The translations under genes were made by a program, and so were the position numbers. 11,280 nt of DNA from JALZIF01 sp964584905 (GTDB lineage Bacteria > Gemmatimonadota > Gemmatimonadetes > Gemmatimonadales > Gemmatimonadaceae). The notes beneath the pieces are model-generated. The model was not told the origin of the DNA and did no database searches. It saw only the letters and a list, made by a program, of their open reading frames with translations. The stretch's first letter is position 1, and every line of letters starts with the position of its first letter. Where the stretch lies: contig CAZPCC010000266.1 in NCBI GenBank assembly GCA_964584905.1, positions 1 through 11,280 on the forward strand, read 5' to 3'. Positions 8,285-11,280 of the stretch are shown here, in pieces.

Positions 8285-8294
8285 CTCAATTGAG
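8285..8294. promoter_or_regulatory. Perfect 10-bp palindrome CTCAATTGAG, possible operator
   Basis: A perfect inverted repeat, CTCAATTGAG, lies between the flavoenzyme stop and the G-rich repeat. MarR-type proteins bind palindromes of roughly this kind, with TTGA/TCAA half-sites, and a MarR gene is encoded next to it. Ten bases is short, no second copy is seen near the operon promoter, and the match could be chance. Confidence 0.25.
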
Positions 8295-8301
8295 CTATGT
8301 G

Positions 8302-10581
8302 TCAGTTCCTTCCCCGCTCTATTCCCCGAAGCAGCTGATCCCGGCCTGAACGATACTGATTCGGCCACTCCATGTCGGCATAGCCGAGTGTGGCGGCGGC
8401 GCGAAGAGTCCAGTTCGGGTCGTGCAGGTGCGGGCGGCCGAGGGCCACGAGATCGGCGCGGCCGGCAGCTATGATGGCGTTGACCTGGTCTGCCTCCGTC
8501 ACGTTGCCTACGGCGATCGTCGGAATGCCCGCATCGTTGCGGATCCGGTCGCTCAGCGGCGTCTGAAACATGCGACCATACACAGGACGCGCTTGCGGCG
8601 AAGTCTGACCGGCCGAAACGTGGATGATGTCGGCGCCTGCATCAAAAAAAGCGCGCGCAATCCCTACTGCTTCGGCACCGTCTACGCCGCCTTCCACCCA
8701 ATCGGTGGCCGAAATGCGAACCGACATCGGCCGCTCGGCTGGCCACGTCGCCCGCATTGCGCGGAACACTTCCACCGGATAGCGAAGACGATTGGGCAGC
8801 ACGCCTCCGTATTCGTCAGTTCGACGATTGCTGAGGGGCGTGAGAAAGCTCGACAACAGGTATCCATGAGCGCAGTGCAGCTCCAGCATGTCGAATCCGC
8901 AGTCGATGGCCATGTTGGTCGCCCGGACGAACTCCTCGCGCACCAGATCCATGGATTCACGATCCATGGCGCGCGGCATTGGCGAGTTATCCGTCCATGG
9001 CTCGGCGGATGGACCAATGACTTCCCACCCTCCAGTCTCCAGCGGCTCATCCATTCCTTCCCACATGAGTTTCGTCGCCCCCTTTCGCCCTGAGTGGCCG
9101 AGCTGCAGGCAGATCTTCGCGGGGGTCCAGCGGTGGACGAACTCGGTGACGCGCTTCCATGCCTCGGCATGCTTCGGTTCGTACAGCCCGGTGCAACCAA
9201 GGGAAATCCGTCCTTCAGCCGACACGCACGTCATCTCGGTCATCACCAGCCCGGCCCCACCTAACGCGCGGCCACCCAGGTGAACCAGGTGGAAGTCGTT
9301 TGGCGTGCCGTCTCTGGCGGAGTACATGTCCATCGGGGAGACGACCACACGGTTGCGCAGCCGCATGCCTCGCAGGGTCAGCGGCGTGAACATGGGCGGC
9401 ACCGGCTGTGGCGTGCCGGGCGCCGCACCGGCTACCCATCGCTCCACCCGATCGACAAAGGTGGCATCGCGCAGGCGAAGGTTCTCGTGCCCTACCCGCT
9501 GGCTGCGGGTGAGCAGACTGTACGCGAACTGCACCGGCTCGAGTTTGAGGTATCGGCGCACGTTCTCGAACCATTCCATGGAGTTGCGCGCGGCATTCTG
9601 CAGCCGAAGTGCCTCGAGCTGCCGCTCGGCCTGGTATTGTCCCAGAGCTTCTTCGAGCGGACCGCCGCCCGAGAGCTCGCGCGCCAGCACGATCGCGTCC
9701 TCCATGGCCAGCTTGGTGCCCGATCCCACGGAGAAATGCGCCGTATGCGCAGCATCGCCCATCAGCACCACGTTGCCGTGTGCCCACCGCTCGGCCGAAA
9801 CGCGCGTGAAGCTCGTCCACGGGGCGGCTGCGCGGTGGCTGCCATTGTAGAGCAGGCGATGTCCACAGAGCCAGGGACCGAACATCGCTTCGCACTCCGT
9901 GATCGTCTCCGCGGCATCCATCTGATCGAATCCGGCGGCGCCCCACGACTCAGCGTCACATTCCACGATGAACGTCGAGCGATCCCGGTCGAAGCGATAG
10001 CAATGCGCCTGATAAACGCCGTGCTCCGTCTCCCTGAACAGGAAGGTGAAGGCTTCGAACGGGACACTCGTGCCCAGCCAGATGTATCTGGCGGGACGTA
10101 CATCGAGCGTTGGCTGGAACTCGGTGGCAAAGTGCTGGCGAATCATGCTGTTGATTCCGTCGGCACCGACGATCACGTCGGCATCACCGAGCCCAATCGC
10201 ACCCAATGCCTCCGGGGCATTGAGCTCGCAGCCGAACCGGATATGGGCGCCTAGCGACACAGCGCGTCTCTGCAGGAGCTCGAGCAGGGTTTGGCGCGCT
10301 ATGCCGCTGAAGCCGTGGCCCCGCGAGGTTATGATCGTGCCGTGGACGTGAACATCGATGTCGTCCCAGTGGGCGAATCGACGGGTTATCTCCTGGTGGG
10401 TTTCCCGATCGGCGGCGCGAAAGTTCTCCAGCGTGGCGTCGGAGAACACGACTCCCCAGCCGAACGTGTCGTCAGGCGCGTTTCGCTCGAGAACCGTGAC
10501 CTCCGAGCCCGGATCCGCCTTCTTCAGCAGAATCGCGAGATACAACCCGGCAGGTCCACCACCGACGACGACCACCTTCAC
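8302..10581 (-). CDS. Fused FAD monooxygenase / OYE-type reductase: anthraniloyl-CoA monooxygenase or salicylyl-CoA 5-hydroxylase
   Basis: The 759-residue enzyme is two flavoproteins in one chain. Residues 1 to about 390 are an aromatic hydroxylase: FAD site VVVVGGGPAGLYLA (3-16), the DG motif around VGADG (138-142), and GDAAHTAHFSVGSG (275-288) contacting FAD. From about 398 to the end is an Old Yellow Enzyme domain: FTPLTLRG, QLGHSGRKG with His496, HCAHGYLLSSFLTPLSNRR with Tyr574, and the FMN phosphate region AVGNVTEADQ/GRADLVALGRP. This exact architecture is known from 2-aminobenzoyl-CoA monooxygenase/reductase (Aromatoleum evansii AbmA) and salicylyl-CoA 5-hydroxylase (SdgC). No gentisate dioxygenase gene is present, and the ligase and Rid protein favour anthranilate. 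I start at the GTG at 10581 because AGGAGG lies 7 nt upstream and the protein then begins MKVVVVGGG; an in-frame GTG at 10602 would put that site inside the gene. It is probably the first gene of the operon. Confidence 0.92.
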   Translation of the reverse strand: MKVVVVGGGPAGLYLAILLKKADPGSEVTVLERNAPDDTFGWGVVFSDATLENFRAADRETHQEITRRFAHWDDIDVHVHGTIITSRGHGFSGIARQTLLELLQRRAVSLGAHIRFGCELNAPEALGAIGLGDADVIVGADGINSMIRQHFATEFQPTLDVRPARYIWLGTSVPFEAFTFLFRETEHGVYQAHCYRFDRDRSTFIVECDAESWGAAGFDQMDAAETITECEAMFGPWLCGHRLLYNGSHRAAAPWTSFTRVSAERWAHGNVVLMGDAAHTAHFSVGSGTKLAMEDAIVLARELSGGGPLEEALGQYQAERQLEALRLQNAARNSMEWFENVRRYLKLEPVQFAYSLLTRSQRVGHENLRLRDATFVDRVERWVAGAAPGTPQPVPPMFTPLTLRGMRLRNRVVVSPMDMYSARDGTPNDFHLVHLGGRALGGAGLVMTEMTCVSAEGRISLGCTGLYEPKHAEAWKRVTEFVHRWTPAKICLQLGHSGRKGATKLMWEGMDEPLETGGWEVIGPSAEPWTDNSPMPRAMDRESMDLVREEFVRATNMAIDCGFDMLELHCAHGYLLSSFLTPLSNRRTDEYGGVLPNRLRYPVEVFRAMRATWPAERPMSVRISATDWVEGGVDGAEAVGIARAFFDAGADIIHVSAGQTSPQARPVYGRMFQTPLSDRIRNDAGIPTIAVGNVTEADQVNAIIAAGRADLVALGRPHLHDPNWTLRAAATLGYADMEWPNQYRSGRDQLLRGIERGRN

Positions 10582-10588
10582 CGGATCC

Positions 10589-10594
10589 CCTCCT
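10589..10594 (-). promoter_or_regulatory. Strong Shine-Dalgarno site for the fused flavoenzyme
   Basis: A perfect AGGAGG on the minus strand stands 7 nt before the GTG at 10581. It decides the start in favour of that GTG over the GTG at 10602, and marks this gene as the well-translated head of the operon. Confidence 0.85.
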
Positions 10595-10610
10595 CGATAC
10601 ACATGAATCG

Positions 10611-10639
10611 GTCATATTCCGGGATAGTTTATGCGTAAA
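10611..10639 (-). promoter_or_regulatory. Candidate sigma70-type promoter of the minus-strand operon
   Basis: On the minus strand, TTTACG (10634-10639, 4 of 6 to TTGACA) and TATGAC (10611-10616, 4 of 6 to TATAAT) are separated by 17 nt. They lie in the most AT-rich patch of the divergent region and would start transcription about 20 nt before the Shine-Dalgarno site. The fit is moderate, and no clear operator overlaps it. Confidence 0.35.
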
Positions 10640-10873
10640 ACAAGCTCGGGCAAGGCGTAGAGCTGGCACGGGCATCTCTCGCATGCGCGGATTCGCTTCC
10701 CCACCCTCCCGGCGGCACGTCCTTTCCCGTGTCGCGAGAATGGCGGCTGCTTGGGGCTGGCGGTCGCCCGGCCGGCCATTCTGGCCAGGGGCGCGCGTTT
10801 CCAGGAACTTTCGCTTATTGTGCTACGCGCGATCGAAGCTTCGCACACATAACGACTCCGGAGCACACCCGAG

Positions 10874-11280
10874 ATGAATCCCCTGCCCTCGCGACCCGCC
10901 ACCGTGCGTTGTCCAATGTGCTCCACGCTCAACCGCGTGGACCTGTCGCGGATAGATCAACGACCCAAGTGTGCCAGGTGCGGCAAACCGATTCTTCTCG
11001 ATCGACCGATCTCGATCATGGAGGCCGATCTGGATCGGATCGTTGCCGAAAGCGGAGTGCCGGTGGTGGTGGACTTCTACGCCGACTGGTGTGGCCCATG
11101 CAAGGCGATGGCCCCGCTGTTCGATGCGCTGGCGCGGGAACGGCAAGGGGAGGTGCTCGTCACCAAGCTCGATACCGATCGCAACCCGGAGGCGACGCGG
11201 CGGTTCAACGTGCGGGGCATTCCGACCACGATCATCTTCAGAGACGGACGCGAGGTAGCCCGCGAGACCGGCGCCATTCC
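10874..11280 (+). CDS. trxC: Thioredoxin 2-type protein with N-terminal zinc finger, partial (cut at right edge)
   Basis: From the ATG at 10874 an open frame of 135 residues runs off the window. The N-terminus carries two CxxC pairs, CPMC (Cys13, Cys16) and CARC (Cys33, Cys36), which form the zinc finger typical of Trx2/TrxC. The thioredoxin domain follows with FYADWCGPCK (68-77; redox cysteines Cys73 and Cys76) and the cis-proline Pro117 in GIPTT. Only the last strand and helix are missing. It is a cytoplasmic disulfide reductase; in E. coli, TrxC belongs to the oxidative-stress response. It is transcribed away from the aromatic operon, with GGAG 10 nt upstream of the ATG. A link to the flavoenzyme, which can leak peroxide, is possible but not shown. 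Confidence 0.93.
   Translation, partial: MNPLPSRPATVRCPMCSTLNRVDLSRIDQRPKCARCGKPILLDRPISIMEADLDRIVAESGVPVVVDFYADWCGPCKAMAPLFDALARERQGEVLVTKLDTDRNPEATRRFNVRGIPTTIIFRDGREVARETGAI

Larger units (their letters stand above)
10582..10873. other. Divergent intergenic region
   Basis: These 292 bp separate the operon from the thioredoxin gene. The left 60 bp are AT-rich and hold the candidate minus-strand promoter and ribosome site. The middle (about 10690-10800) is GC-rich with short inverted repeats such as GGCC-ATTCT-GGCC, not convincing as a terminator. A perfect 10-bp palindrome CGAAGCTTCG lies at 10834-10843, 30 nt before the thioredoxin ATG; it could be an operator or chance. GGAG at 10860-10863 is the probable ribosome site for the thioredoxin gene. 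I see no RNA gene and no credible small ORF. Confidence 0.6.

Noticed and set aside
9280..10254. 324-codon plus-strand open frame antisense to the fused flavoenzyme
   Set aside because: Same reason: a GC-bias shadow of a conserved gene with no domain of its own.
8302..10581. Two separate genes for monooxygenase and reductase
   Set aside because: One uninterrupted frame crosses the domain junction with a Pro/Ala/Gly-rich linker, and the fused architecture is known in this enzyme type.
10664..10680. TGGCACG resembling a sigma54 -24 element
   Set aside because: The -12 GC at the required spacing is absent (TCTC instead), so it is not a sigma54 promoter.
10612..10932. 106-codon minus-strand open frame in the divergent region
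   Set aside because: It overlaps the start of the thioredoxin gene, has no ribosome site and has Arg/Ala/Gly-rich composition without motifs.

Overview
The window is GC-rich bacterial chromosome with almost no spare DNA. Ten genes run right to left on the minus strand, and one divergent gene begins at the right edge. The base composition, the GTG starts, the many 1-4 nt start/stop overlaps and the aromatic-CoA catabolism suggest a free-living soil-type heterotroph. Gemmatimonadota, Acidobacteriota and Proteobacteria are all possible; the sequence alone does not settle the phylum.

Region by region, in the direction of transcription. (a) 10582-10873 is the divergent intergenic region, with a plausible sigma70-like promoter and a strong Shine-Dalgarno site for the minus-strand operon. 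(b) 8302-10581 encodes a two-domain flavoenzyme, a FAD monooxygenase fused to an Old Yellow Enzyme-type reductase, of the 2-aminobenzoyl-CoA monooxygenase/reductase or salicylyl-CoA 5-hydroxylase kind. (c) 8218-8301 is an 84-nt linker holding a 7-bp G-rich tandem repeat and a short palindrome. (d) 2212-8217 holds seven genes: SDR dehydrogenase, MarR regulator, enoyl-CoA hydratase-superfamily protein, acyl-CoA dehydrogenase, aryl-CoA ligase, Rid-family protein and Nudix hydrolase. The esterase follows, and every junction through the esterase start overlaps by 1 or 4 nt. (e) 1-2215 carries the esterase, an ATP-grasp protein and the N-terminal part of a second, possibly circularly permuted ATP-grasp-like protein, cut by the window edge. 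(f) 10874-11280 (+) is a zinc-finger thioredoxin (Trx2 type), cut by the right edge.

How the genes may work together: the ligase would activate 2-aminobenzoate (anthranilate) to its CoA thioester, and the fused flavoenzyme would hydroxylate and reduce the ring. The known product of that enzyme type is 2-amino-5-oxocyclohex-1-ene-carboxyl-CoA, a cyclic enamine. A Rid-family protein (enamine/imine chemistry) is encoded in the same operon, and an atypical enoyl-CoA hydratase-superfamily member lacks one of the usual catalytic glutamates. This suggests a testable lower pathway: enamine hydrolysis, then hydrolytic ring opening, then SDR and acyl-CoA dehydrogenase steps. That route is inference. 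The MarR protein probably senses an aryl-CoA intermediate. The Nudix/esterase/ATP-grasp end has no obvious role in the pathway and is the least understood part.
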